Shown one piece after another: positions 48,900-61,775 of a stretch of 64,000 nt of DNA (position 1 is its first letter; each line of letters starts with the position of its first letter). Source of the DNA: Rhabditoides inermis (lineage: Eukaryota > Nematoda > Chromadorea > Rhabditida > Rhabditidae). A program made the translations under genes and the position numbers. The notes under the pieces are model-generated. The model did no database searches and was not told the DNA's origin. It saw only the letters and a list, made by a program, of their open reading frames with translations. The DNA is taken from NCBI GenBank assembly GCA_963966185.1, contig CAWZYM010000346.1, forward strand, positions 235,001-299,000. Direction: 5' to 3'.

Positions 48900-49312
48900 A
48901 TTCTCACTTCTCCGCAGCGGTGACAACAACTTTCTAGAGACAGTAATATATTATATTCTGTCTACTGTCATGTCTCCGCTGCGGTCACAACAATTTTCTA
49001 GAGACAGTACTATGCTTTTTTCTATCTACTGTCACGTCTTCGCTGCGGTGACAGTAACTTTTAAGAGACAGTACTATGCTCTCACTTGCTTACTGTAACG
49101 TATCCGCTGCGGTCACAACAACTTTCTGAATACAGTACTACGGTATGTTTTGTTTACTGTCATGTCTCCGTGGCGGTGACAACAATTTACCTGAGACACC
49201 ACTATGTTTTTTTTCTGTCTACTCACCTCTCGTCTACTCTTCTACTCCCACGTCTGCAGTAGTCACTCCGACTTTCGAGAGACAGTTACATACGTCTACT
49301 CTACCTTCTCTC

Positions 49313-49369
<57 letters not shown>

Positions 49370-49728
49370 ATCTCGTCTACTTTCACTTATCCGCTGCGGT
49401 GACAACAAAATTCTAGATACAGTACATACTATGCTCTCTTCTGTCTACTGTCACGTATCTGCTGTGCGGTGATAACAACTTTTTACAGACAGTACCAATC
49501 TCTTCTGTCTACTCTCACGTCTTAAAATATAATTCGACCGCCTGTGCTTGCCAAATGACATGTAAGGTGAACTCGATTCTCACCTCACCTCACTTCCTTT
49601 TGTCACTGTACATATCGAAAAAGAGGAATTTCAGTCTGAATAGGAATTACAGTCTGAATAAGTGTTGTACCCAAAAACCTATTTTCAACAAACAAAAAGT
49701 AAGCAGTCCATATTTCCAAATTACATAT

Positions 49729-52700
49729 TAGAGAGGGCGCGCAGCGCCCTCTCTCTTGGGTTAAAATAAGGCTCGCGCCAGAATTTTCAAGTAGCGATAT
49801 CCAAAGGACATGTTAGCAACAATGTGAAGTCTTCCAATTTATGTTAGTTAGATTCGCACGGTTCCATAGGGCAGATCACTAATTGACGGCATCTTTGTAT
49901 ATTTTCTCCGAAAGAAGTTATGAGCGATCTCGCACTCGCACTAGGCGAAAGGCCAGCGTGTGGGTGGGTGGGTGGGTGGGTGTCGTTTCCAGTCACGCTA
50001 GCTGATAGCTAGCCCTCTGCTGGCGGGCGAGCGCGAGAGCACGCGAGAGAGCACGCTGTTTGGAGAGAGACAGATGTACTTTGGTGGCTGCGATCAGTAG
50101 GAATTTAGTAAGGGGAGAGAGAAAGAGAGAACGAGAGAACGAGAGAACGAGAGAACGAGAGAACGAGAGAACGAGAGAACGATATAACGAGAGAAAAGGA
50201 GAAAAAGAGAGGAGGGAAGGAGGGAAGGAGAGACGGAGAGAACGAGAGAACGAGAGAACGAGAGAAGGATAGAAAGAGAGAACGAGAGAACGAGAGAACC
50301 AGAGAAAGAGAGAAAGATATAAAAAGAGAACGAGAGAGCTAGAGAACGAGAGAAAGAGAGAAAGGGAGAAGGAGGGAAGGAGGGATGGAGAGAAGAAGAG
50401 AAGGATAAAAAGAGAGAACGAGAGAACTAGAGAACGAAAGAAAGAGAGAAAGAGAGAAAAAGATAAAGAGAGAACGAGAGAAAGCGAGAACGATATAACG
50501 AGAGAATTAGAGAACGAGAGAAAGAGAGAATGGGAGGAGGAGGGAAGGAGGGAAGGAGAGAAAGAGAGAAAGAGAGAACGAGAAAACGAGAAAACGAGAG
50601 AAAGAGAAAACGAGAGAAAGAGAGAACGATATAACGAGAGAGCTAGAGAACGAGAGAAAGAGAGAAAGGGAGAAGGAGGGAAGGAGGGATGGAGAGAAGA
50701 AGAGAAGGAGAGAAGGAGAGAACTAGAGAAAAAAGAGAAAGAGAGAAAGAGAGAAAGAGAGAAAGAGAGAAAGAGAGAAAGAGAGAAAGAGAGAAAGAGA
50801 GAAAGAGAGAAAGAGAGAAAGAGAGAAAGAGATAATGAGAGAACGAGAGAAAGAGAAACCGATAGAAAGAGAAAACGAGTGAAAGAGAGAACGATATAAC
50901 GAGAGAACTAGAGAACGAGAGAAAGAGAGAAAGTGATAAGGCGGGAAGGAGGGAAGGGAAGAAGGAGAGAACGAGACAACGAGAGAACGAGACAACGAAA
51001 CAACGAGAGAACGAGAGAACGAGAGAACGAGAAAACGAGAGCACGAGAGAACGAGAGAAAGAGAGAACGATATAACGATATAACGAGAGAAATAGAGAAC
51101 GAGAGAAAGAGAGAAAGAGAGAAAGAGAGAAGGAGGGAAGAAGAGAAGGAGAGACGGAGAGAACGAGAGAACGAGAGAACGAGAGAACGAGAGAAGGATA
51201 GAAAGAGAGAACGAGATAAAGAGAGAACGAGAGAACGAGAGAACGAGAGAACGAGAAAACGAGAGAAAGAGAGAACAAGAGAAAGAGAGAACGAAAGAAA
51301 GAGAGAACGATATAACTAGAGAACGAGAGAACGAGAGAAAGAGAGAAGGAGGGTGGTAGGAGGGAAGGAGGGAAGAAGAGAAGGAGAGACGGAGAGACGG
51401 AGAAAACGAGAGAACGAGAGAACGAGAAACGAGAGAACGAGAGAACGAGAGAACGAGAGAACGAGAGAAAGAGAGAAAGAGAGAAAGAGAGAACGAGAGA
51501 AAGAGAGAACTGGAGAACTAGAGAAAAAGAGAAAGGGAGAAGGAGGGAAGGAGGGAAGGAGAGAAGAAGAGAAGGAGACACGCGAGAACGAGAGAACGAG
51601 AGCAACGAGAGAACGAGAGAACGAGAGAACGAGAGAACGAGAGAACGAGAGAACGAGAGAAAGAGAAAACGAAATAACGAGAGAACTAGATAACGAGAGA
51701 ACGAGAGAACGAGAGAAAGAGAGAAAGGGAGAAGGGGGGAAGGAGGGAAGGAGAGAAGGAGAGACGGAGAGACGGAGAGAACGAGAGAACGAGAGAACGA
51801 GAGAACGAGAGAACGAGAGAACGAGAGAAAGAGAGAACGAGAGAAAGAGAGAAAAGAGAGAAAAGAGAGAACGAGAGAAAGAGAGAAAAGAGAGAAAGGG
51901 AGAAAGAGAGAACGAGAGAACGAGAGAACTAGAGAACGAGAGAAAGAGAGAAAGGGATAACGAGAGAACGAGAGAAAGAGAGAACGAGAGAAAGAGAGAA
52001 AGAGAGAAAGAGAGAAAGAGAGAAAGAGAGAATGAGAGAATGAGAGAATGAGAGAATGAGAGAACGAGAGAACGAGGGAAAGAGAGAACTAGAGAACTAG
52101 GGGAAGAGAGAAGGAGGGAAGGAGAGGAGGAGAGAACGAGAAAACGAGAAAACGAGAAAAAATATCGTAAAAATTCGAAATGAAATTGATGAAATAATGA
52201 GAGAAAAACGTGTATGAAGATGAGAGAGAAAATTTCTATGAAATTCAACAAAAGGACATATATTATCTTTTAAAAGTACTTCCGTAAAAAGTGTTGTTTG
52301 TGTTAACCTGATTCAAGAAAAGCGCATGCATATATTATTAATTTTCGAAAAATCAAATCGTAAACACCTGAACATGAAAACTAACACAAACTTGCTCTTT
52401 CAAAACGTTGAATACTTTTTGAATAATTAATGTTGAATAATTCCATGTTTTATTTTTTTGACATTTTTATACCTGAAACATTGAGTCAAACAACATCACG
52501 AATAACATTTTATTTTACTGATAAACCATAAATAATAAACCGCAAAAAACACTAAATAAACAAAACAATCGTATTATTCTGAATGTTACGTGTAACTATT
52601 CTATATTCGTTTGAAAGAGCAAGTTTGTGTTAGTTTTCATGTTCAGGTGTTTACGATTTGATTTTTCGAAAATTAATAATATATGCATGCGCTTTTCTTG

Positions 52701-52750
52701 AATCAGGTTAACACAAACAACACTTTTTACGGAAGTACTTTTAAAAGATA
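49729..52750 (+). mobile_element. 3.0-kb element of the AGAGGGCGC-hairpin family (M3)
   Basis: It starts TAGAGAGGGCGCGCAGCGCC, followed by a 370-bp unique block (CTTGGGTTAAAATAAGGC, a (GTGG)n run), a 2-kb (GAGAGAAC)n array, and a terminal inverted repeat of about 490 bp (arms about 52262-52412 and 52606-52750) ending TACTTTTAAAAGATA. AT is duplicated at 49727-49728 and 52751-52752. Seven sister units without it supply the empty site. No coding capacity, so a transposase would be needed in trans. Confidence 0.8.
50110..52160 (+). repeat. (GAGAGAAC)n / (GAGAGAAA)n minisatellite
   Basis: Two kilobases of 8-bp purine units with interspersed GGAGGGAAGGAGGGAAGG blocks that return every few hundred bases, indicating a higher-order repeat. 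The 200-320 codon frames on both strands are artefacts of the 8-bp period lacking stops. Confidence 0.95.
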
Positions 52751-53733
52751 ATACAATGACTCTGTTGATGCCACGACTGGAAGAAAATACGCCGGCTGGC
52801 GCGCCCAAACACGTTGTGCGCATGTTTGAAGTAGTTGAATAGAGATTGAAGTTGGTTTGATCATCACAAACAAAACATTATCTATTGACTGAACTCGACT
52901 TGAAACACTTTTATTGTCTTTTCCAGCCTTCAATATTTCGTTCATCATACGTTATTCGTTGAAGCCAGAAATTTTGTCTTTTTTAAACAGAATCAGTCCA
53001 TTATTGTTTTATTTACACATGTTTATATCGTTAAAAAAACATCACTGTGTAGATATGGGTCAGTAATTGCGAGTGCCAACTATTCGATATCGATCTGTTG
53101 ACCTCGCGGCTGGTAGCGAGCAAGTAGGAGGGCGCGACTCCAGCAAGTAACGCGCGCTCAAAAATTGTTTAATACGGTATGAAGACGAAGTCCGATTAAT
53201 CTGAAATTTTTACAGAAGGGCTTTTTGGCCTATAAAAGCTTAAGTTTACAAATTGGACACTCTATCTCGCCTGTACGAAAAGTCGATCATATTCGCCATA
53301 TTTGGTGACTTTTCAAAGAAGAAAACCAGTTTCTATAATCTATTATACGTAATCTTTTTTCTATTAAATTTTTATAGAAATCGAAGATCATGAATTTTGG
53401 GTGCATTTTGGGTACATTCGCCTATTTGGGCATGAAGATGAGGTCACAGGCAGCTGGTATCGCGGCTATCGATTTTTTCTAGGTCGATTCACCTACCCTC
53501 CAAGTTTGGTTCTAATTGAAGTATTTTGAATTTTTTCTCCATAGTTAAGAGATTAGGTGATAACTATGATCAGAAGATCGCTATTGACGAGATATTTGGA
53601 ATTTTGCGTACTCGGGGTCTGAAGAAACTTTTCAGAAGAAATCAGCAAATAGGGTATACTTTGAAAAGAGATAGCTCTCCGGAAAGAATGACAGACAGAC
53701 ACACACCATAGTAAATATTAGTCTAAAGGGGGG

Positions 53734-54053
53734 ACTAGCGCTCCGGCGCGCTGTCGCGCGCCTCCGCACTAGGTATACAAAAATAGAAAAATAAAAGAAT
53801 AGTTCGTCTTGCATGTTTGATAGTTGATTGCTCTCTAATGATCCTTGCGAAGATTCATACACGCAAGGATTGTAGTTGAAGTGTTCAAGTTCTATGTATT
53901 TTGTATATGTAGCTCTTTTAATTTTTGTCTTTTCTAACTATCTCTCCTACTTCTTTTTCACTTATTTTATGTTTCACAAATGTACACCGCCCCATCTCTT
54001 TCTCCTCTACACTGTTCTGTCTACTTTCCATCCTATCTCCCTCCTCCTCCCCC

Positions 54054-54092
<39 letters not shown>

Positions 54093-55850
54093 TCGACACA
54101 GTTCTACTCTCCCCTATCTCTCCTCTCTCTCTCTCTCTCTTCTCCCGCTCCCACTGTCTCGCTATCTCTTTCTCTCTTTCTCTTTCTCTCTAAATATTAT
54201 ATTCTCTAGAAACAGTATTATATTCTCTATTGTCTACTTTCAACTTTCTAGAGACAATACTAATACTATGCTCTTGTTTGTCTACTGCATCTTTTTCTTC
54301 TACTGTGACAACAACTTTCTAGAGACATTACTATGTTTTCTTCTGTCTACTTTCACCTCTCGTCACCTCTTCCACTCTCACTCTCACCACATCTGCAGTA
54401 ATCACTATCACTGCGACTTTCGAGAGACAGTTATGTCTACTCTCCCTTCTCTCTCCTCTTTTCTCTCTCCTATTCTCTCTCTCTCTCTCTCCTATTCTCT
54501 CTCTTGTATACTTTCACGTCCCCGCTGCGGTGACAACAACTTTCTAGAGACAGTACTATGGTACCTTCTGTCTACTGTTCTATTCTCACAGCTGCAGTAG
54601 TCACTGCGACTTTCGAGAGACATGTAAAAACTTTTTAAACAGAAAGTACTACTCTCTTCTCTACTGTCTTCTCTCCCTACTGTCTACTCTCTCACGTTCT
54701 AAAAATATAATTTGACCGCCTGTGCTTGCCAAATATCACGTAAGGTGAACTCGATTCTCACCTCACCTCACTTCCACTCGACACTGTACTGCATCGAAAA
54801 GCGGAATTTCAGGCTGAGTATGTACAAGAGTACAAGTAGTAAACTCAAAACTCAGTTTCAACTGAAAAAAGCAGTACATAGTTCTATATTACGTCTACAA
54901 TGACTTCGAGAAAAGAAGCCGGCTGGCGCGCCCTAACACGTTGTGCGCACGTGTGAAGGAGTTTGAAACAGTTTGAGGTTGATTTGATCGTTAGAAAGTA
55001 CTATCTATTGACGACTCGAAACATTTTTTTCTCAACTTTCAACCTTCAACTTTTCGTTTTGTCAAAGTTATTCGTTGAAGATATAAATTTTGTCTTTTTC
55101 AACTGACTCAATCCATTATTGTTATATCTAGACATATTCCTATCAAAAAAGACACAACTGAGTGGATATGGGTCAGTGATTGCGAATGCCAACTATTTGA
55201 TATCGATCGGTTGACCTGGCGGCTGGTAGCGAGCAATCCGGTGGGCGCGACACCAGCAAGTAACGCGCGCTCAGAAAATGTCTAATACTGTATGAAGACA
55301 AAGTCCGATCGATCTGAAACTTTGACAGAAGGGCTTTTTTGCCCATAAAAGCTTAAGTTTACAAATTGGACCCTCTATCTCGTCTGTACGAAAAGTCGAT
55401 CATATTCGCCATATTTGGTGACTTTTCAAAAAAGGAAACTAGTTTCTATAATGTATTATACGTAATCTTTCTTCTATTCAATTTTTATAGAAATCGAAGA
55501 TCATGAATTTTGGGTGCATTTTGGGTACATTCGCCTATTTGGGCATGAAGATGAGGTCACAGGCAGCTGGTATCGCGGCTATCGACTTTTTCTAGGTCGA
55601 TTCACCTACTCTCCAAATTTGGTTCTAATTGAAGTATTTTGAAATTTTTCTCCATAGTTAAGAGATTAGGTGATAACTATGATTAGGAGATCGCTATTGA
55701 CGAGATATTCGGAATTTTGCGTTCTCAGGTATTGAAGAAACTTTCTAGAAAAAATGAGTAGTTAAAGTAGACTTTGAAAAGAGATATCTCTCCGGAAGGA
55801 CAGACAGACAGACAGACAGACACCATAGTAAATATTAGTATGAAAGGGGG
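53734..55850 (+). repeat. 2.1-kb array unit 7 (type B)
   Basis: Close to unit 5, with small indels (for example CTCACCACATCTGCAG) and the same (GACA)n ending. Confidence 0.9.
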
Positions 55851-56117
55851 ACTAGCGCTCCGGCGCGCTGTCGCGCGCCTCCGCACTAGGTATACAAGAA
55901 TAGAAAAATAGAAGTATAGTTGATTTTTGCGTAGAAACATGTATCTTTTTCATCTCTATCCTACTTTCTTTCTCTGTTTTCTTTATCATTTTCTCTATTT
56001 TCAACTCATTTACTTCCTCTTCCTCCATCTCTCTCCCCCTACCTTTCTCCCTCTCTCTCTCCCCACTCCCTCCCTCTCCCTCTGTCTCTCTCTTTCTTTT
56101 TTTTCTTTTGTCTCTCG

Positions 56118-56211
<94 letters not shown>

Positions 56212-56388
56212 ATTATCACGTCTCCGCAGCGGTGACAACAACTTTCTAAACAACTTTCTAGAGACAGTACTATGGTATATTCTGTCTACTCTTCTACACT
56301 TCTACTCTCACGTCTGCGGTAGTCACTGCAAATTACGAGACACAGTTATTTCTACTTTCGCTCCTTTATCCTCCTCTTCCTCCTCTCC

Positions 56389-56428
<40 letters not shown>

Positions 56429-56787
56429 ATTCTCACTTCTCCGCAGCGGTGACAACAACTTTCTAGAGACAGTACTATGCTTTTTTCTATCTACTGTCAC
56501 GTCTTCGCTGCGGTGACAGTAACTTTTAAGAGACAGTACTATGCTCTCACTTGCTTACTGTAACGTATCCGCTGCGGTCACAACAACTTTCTGAATACAG
56601 TACTACGGTATGTTTTGTTTACTGTCATGTCTCCGTGGCGGTGACAACAATTTACCTGAGACACCACTATGTTTTTTTCTGTCTACTCACCTCTCGTCTA
56701 CTCTTCTACTCCCACGTCTGCAGTAGTCACTCCGACTTTCGAGAGACAGTTACATACGTCTACTCTACCTTCTCTCTCTCTCTCTCT

Positions 56788-56840
<53 letters not shown>

Positions 56841-58181
56841 ATCTCGTCTACTTTCACTTATCCGCTGCGGTGACAACAAAATTCTAGATACAGTACATAC
56901 TATGCTCTCTTCTGTCTACTGTCACGTATCTGCTGTGCGGTGATAACAACTTTTTACAGACAGTACCAATCTCTTCTGTCTACTCTCACGTCTTAAAATA
57001 TAATTCGACCGCCTGTGCTTGCCAAATGACATGTAAGGTGAACTCGATTCTCACCTCACCTCACTTCCTTTTGTCACTGTACACATCGAAAAAGAGGATT
57101 TTCAGTCTGAATAGGAATTACAGTCTGAATAAGTGTTGTACCCAAAAACCTATTTTCAACAAACAAAAAGTAAGCAGTCCATATTTCCAAATTACATATA
57201 CAATGACTCTGTTGATGCCACGACTGGAAGAAAATACGCCGGCTGGCGCGCCCAAACACGTTGTGCGCATGTTTGAAGTAGTTGAATAGAGATTGAAGTT
57301 GGTTTGATCTTCACAAACAAAACATTATCTATTGACTGAACTCGACTTGAAACACTTTTATTGTCTTTTCCAGCCTTCAATATTTCGTTCATCATACGTT
57401 ATTCGTTGAAGCCAGAAATTTTGTCGTTTTTTAAACAGAATCAGTCCATTATTGTTTTATTTACACATGTTTATATCGTTAAAAAAACATCACTGTGTAG
57501 ATATGGGTCAGTAATTGCGAGTGCCAACTATTCGATATCGATCTGTTGACCTCGCGGCTGGTAGCGAGCAAGTAGGAGGGCGCGACTCCAGCAAGTAACG
57601 CGCGCTCAAAAATTGTTTAATACGGTATGAAGACGAAGTCCGATTAATCTGAAATTTTTACAGAAGGGCTTTTTGGCCTATAAAAGCTTAAGTTTACAAA
57701 TTGGACACTCTATCTCGCCTGTACGAAAAGTCGATCATATTCGCCATATTTGGTGACTTTTCAAAGAAGAAAACCAGTTTCTATAATCTATTATACGTAA
57801 TCTTTTTTCTATTAAATTTTTATAGAAATCGAAGATCATGAATTTTGGGTGCATTTTGGGTACATTCGCCTATTTGGGCATGAAGATGAGGTCACAGGCA
57901 GCTGGTATCGCGGCTATCGATTTTTTCTAGGTCGATTCACCTACCCTCCAAGTTTGGTTCTAATTGAAGTATTTTGAATTTTTTCTCCATAGTTAAGAGA
58001 TTAGGTGATAACTATGATCAGAAGATCGCTATTGACGAGATATTTGGAATTTTGCGTACTCGGGGTCTGAAGAAACTTTTCAGAAGAAATCAGCAAATAG
58101 GGTATACTTTGAAAAGAGATAGCTCTCCGGAAAGAATGACAGACAGACACACACCATAGTAAATATTAGTCTAAAGGGGGG
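55851..58181 (+). repeat. 2.3-kb array unit 8 (type A)
   Basis: Matches units 1 and 2 most closely. Its right end TAGTCTAAAGGGGGGA is followed by a different palindrome (CTAGCCCGAGCGGCG), where a new element type begins. Confidence 0.9.
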
Positions 58182-61100
58182 ACTAGCCCGAGCGGCGCTG
58201 ACGCGCCGCTCGGGCTAGGGCCGCCTTCGGCGGCCTCAACACTCAAACACCAAAACTGAAATCATAACTCAAATCTAATTTCAGAACGAAAATATGTCCA
58301 CAAACTTCTAATCTAACTGAGAAGTACATTACAAGACAGAATACCAAAATTGAAGACAATTAAACGTTGTTTACGAATTTGTTTACTTGTTTACACTTTA
58401 TGTAAACAACATTTTTGAACTCGCCTCTTAGTCCACTACACGATACACATCTTCAAAACACATTTTCAGGTTGTTTACACATTTGTTTACTTGTTTACAA
58501 CATCTTTTAACAACATTTTTAAACTCATTTTTAAACTTTCGTACTGGTACCAAGTATCAAGATTGTAGCTATAATATGAGCTGAGATATGAACATGACCT
58601 TATTTGGAGTATGTAAATGAAGTTAAATTAAATTAGTTATTTATCAAACAGTTTGTACTCAAGTACTTTGTGCTTATACCAACTATCAAGATTGTAGTTA
58701 TAATATGAGCTGAGATATAAACATGACCTTCTTTGGGTTATGCAAATGAGGTTTAGTTAAATAAGTTATATACCAAACAGTTTGTACTCAAGTACTTTGT
58801 ACTTATATCAACTATCAAGATTGTAGCTATAATATGAACTGAGATATAAACATGACCTTATTTGGGCTATCCAAATGAGGTTTGATTAGATAAGTTGTAT
58901 ATCACACAGTTTGTACTCAAGTACTTTGTACTTATACCAAGTATCAAGATTGTAGCTATACTATGAGCTGAGATATAAGCATGACCTTATTTGGCGTAAG
59001 CAAATGAGGTACTTATAATTAGATAAGTTGTATACCAAACAGTTTGTACTCAAATACTTTGTACTTATACAAATTATCAAGATTGTAGCTATAATAGGAG
59101 CTGATATATGAACATGACCCTTTTTGGAGTATGTAAATGAGGTATATTTAGATAAGTTGTATACCAAACAGTTTGTACTCAAATACTTTGTACTTATACC
59201 AAGTATCAAGATTGTAGCTATAATAGGAGCTGAGATATGAACATGACCTTATTTGGAGTATGCAAATGAGGTATAATTAGATAAGTTGTACACCAAACAG
59301 TTTGTACTCAAATACTTTGTACTTATACCAAGTATCAAGATTGTAGCTATAATAGGAGCCGAGATATGAACATGACCTTATTTGGAGTATGTAAATGAGG
59401 TATAATTAGATAAGTTGTATACCAAACAGTTTGTACTCAAGTACTTTGTACTTATACCAACTATCAAGTCTGTAGTTATAATATGAGCTGAGATATAAAC
59501 ATGACCTTATTTGGGTTATGCAAATGAGGTTTAGTTAAATAAGTTATACACCAAACAGTTTGTACTCAAGTACTTTGTACTTATATCAATTATCAAGATT
59601 GTAGCTATAATATGAACTGAGATATAAACATGACCTTATTTGGGCTATGCAAATGAGGTTTAATTAGATACGTTGTATATCACACAGTTTGTACTCAAGT
59701 ACTTTGTACTTATATCAAGTATCAAGATTGTAGCTATAATATGAGCTGAGATATGAGCATGACCTTATTTGGCGTATGCAAATGAGGTATAATTAGATAA
59801 GTTCTATACCAAACAGTTTGTACTCAAATACTTTGTACTTATAGCAAGTATCAAGATTGTAGCTATAATAGGAGCTGAGCTATTAACATGACCTTATTTG
59901 GAGTATGTAAATGAGGTATAATTAGATAAGTTGTATATTGAACAGTTCGTACTCAAATACTTTGTACTTATACCAAGTATCAAGATTGTAGCTATAATAG
60001 GAGCTGAGATATGAACATGGCCTTATTTGGAGTTTGTAAATGAGGTTTAATTAAATTAGTTATATACCAAACACTTTGTACTCAAGTACTTTGTGCCTAT
60101 ACCAACTATCAAGAATGTAGTTATAATATGAACTGAGATATAAACATGACCTTATTTGGGTTATGCAAATGAGGTTTAGTTAAATAAGTTATATACCAAA
60201 CAGTTTGTACTCAAGTACTTTGTACTTATATCAACTATCAAGATTGTAGCTATAATATGAACTGAGATATAAACATGACCTTATTTGGGCTATGCAAATG
60301 AGGTTTAATTAGAGAAGTTGTATATCACACAGTTTGTACTCAAGTACTTTGTACTTATACCAAGTATCAAGATTGTAGCTATAATATGAGCTGAGATATA
60401 AGCATGACCTTATTAGGCGTATGCAAATGAGGTATCATTAGATAAGTTGTATACCAAACAGTTTGTACTCAAATATTTTGTACTTATACCAAGTATCAAG
60501 ATTGTAGCTATAATAGGAGCTGAGATATGAACATGACTTTATTTGGAGTATGTAAATGAGGTATAATTAGATAAGTTGAATACCAAACAGTTTGTACTCA
60601 AGTACTTTGAACTTATACCAAGTATCAAGATTGTAGCTATAATAGGAGCTGAGATATGAACATGACATTATTTGGAGTGAGCAAATGAGGTATAATTAGA
60701 TAAGTTGTATACCAAACAGCTTGTGCTCAAATGCTTTGTACTTATACAAATTATCAAGATTGTAGCTATAATAGGAGCTGAGATATGAACATGACCTTAT
60801 TTGGAGTATGTAAATGAGGTTTAGTAAAATAAGTTATATACCGAACAGTTTGTACTCAAGTACTTTGTATTTTTATCAACTATCAAGATTGTAGCTATAA
60901 TATGAACTGAGATATAAACATGACCTTTTTTGGGCTATGCAAATGAGGTTTAATTAGATAAGTTGTATACCAAACAGTTTGTACTCAAGTACTTTGTACT
61001 TATACCAAGTATCAAGATTGTAGCTATAATAGGAGCTGAGATATGAACATGACCTTATTTGGGTAATTGAAATGAGGTTTAATTGAATAAGTTGTATACC

Positions 61101-61775
61101 AAACAGTTTGTACTCTAGTACTTTGTAATTATACCAAATATCAAGTTTGTAGCTATAATAGAAGCTGAGATATGAACATGACCTTATTTGGGATATTCAA
61201 ATGAGGTTTAATTAAATAAGTTGTATACCAAACAGTTTGTACTCAAGTACTTTGTACTTATACACAGTATCACGATTGTAGCTATAGTAGAAGCTGAGAT
61301 ATGAACATGACCTTATTTGGGATATTATAATGAGTATTAATAAAATAAGTTTTACACCAAACAGTTTGTACTCAAGTACTTCGTACTTATACCAAGTATC
61401 AAGATTGTAGCTATAATATGAGCTGAGAAATGAACATGACCTTATTTGGTATATTCAAATGAGGTTTACTTAAATAAGTTATATACCAAACAGTTTGTAC
61501 TCAAGCACTTTGTACTTATACAAAGTATGAAGTTTCTAGGTCTAAAACTGGCAGAGTTCATATAGAAGTGTTACAAATTTCAGATTCTAAGTCCAGAGTT
61601 GTTAGTGAAACCATATAAGGAGTTATGCAAATGAGTTATCAGAATAGATCCTGCGTCTCAGGTACCAGTGGAGCTTAAGTCTAAAACCACACCCCTGTAA
61701 CTTGTCTCAGTAGAGCTGTGTGAAACCGGACAAACATACAGACGGCATCTGGAATTTTAAGGGGGGAGAGAGGCG
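58182..61775 (+). repeat. 3.6-kb element C with 125-bp internal satellite
   Basis: Starts with a perfect palindrome CTAGCCCGAGCGGCG ... CGCCGCTCGGGCTAG and then GGCCGCCTTCGGCGGCC, a second hairpin with a TTCG loop. About 330 bp of left-end sequence (TTAAACGTTGTTTACG) is shared with element D, and so is about 260 bp at the right end (GAGTTCATATAGAAGTGTTA to GGGGGGAGAGAGGCG). No coding capacity is seen. Confidence 0.85.
58530..61510 (+). repeat. Satellite of about 23 units of 125-130 bp (core of element C)
   Basis: The unit includes CAGTTTGTACTCAAGTACTT, CCAAGTATCAAGATTGTAGC, GAGCTGAGATATGAACATGA and TATGCAAATGAGGT. Units vary by about 5-15 percent by eye, with at least two sub-types (AGTTAAATAAGTT and AATTAGATAAGTT) that recur in blocks. 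Confidence 0.9.

Larger units (their letters stand above)
48323..53733 (+). repeat. 2.3-kb array unit 6 (type A), split by a 3.0-kb insertion
   Basis: The unit runs 48323-49728, is interrupted by element M3 (49729-52750), and resumes at 52751-53733 with ACAATGACTCTGTTGATGCC. Other units have the two halves joined as TTACATATACAATGACTC. Confidence 0.9.

Noticed and set aside
50060..52251. Long arginine/glutamate-rich and serine/leucine-rich open frames of 200-320 codons on both strands
   Set aside because: They translate an 8-bp purine repeat with no stops in any register and have no splice or start context.
36905..56943. Serine/leucine-rich frames in each 2.3-kb unit, some over 200 codons
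   Set aside because: They follow (CT)n tracts. Similarity between copies comes from recent tandem duplication, not from selection on protein.
37983..57289. An 87-codon frame (MTCKVNSILTSPH...) kept in several type-A units
   Set aside because: It is not preserved in type-B units, where indels and stops remove it, and no splice or promoter signal accompanies it.
38931..58159. A 61-codon frame starting MNFFSIVKRLGDNYDQK repeated in type-A units
   Set aside because: Type B carries the same DNA but loses the frame, so conservation is at DNA level.
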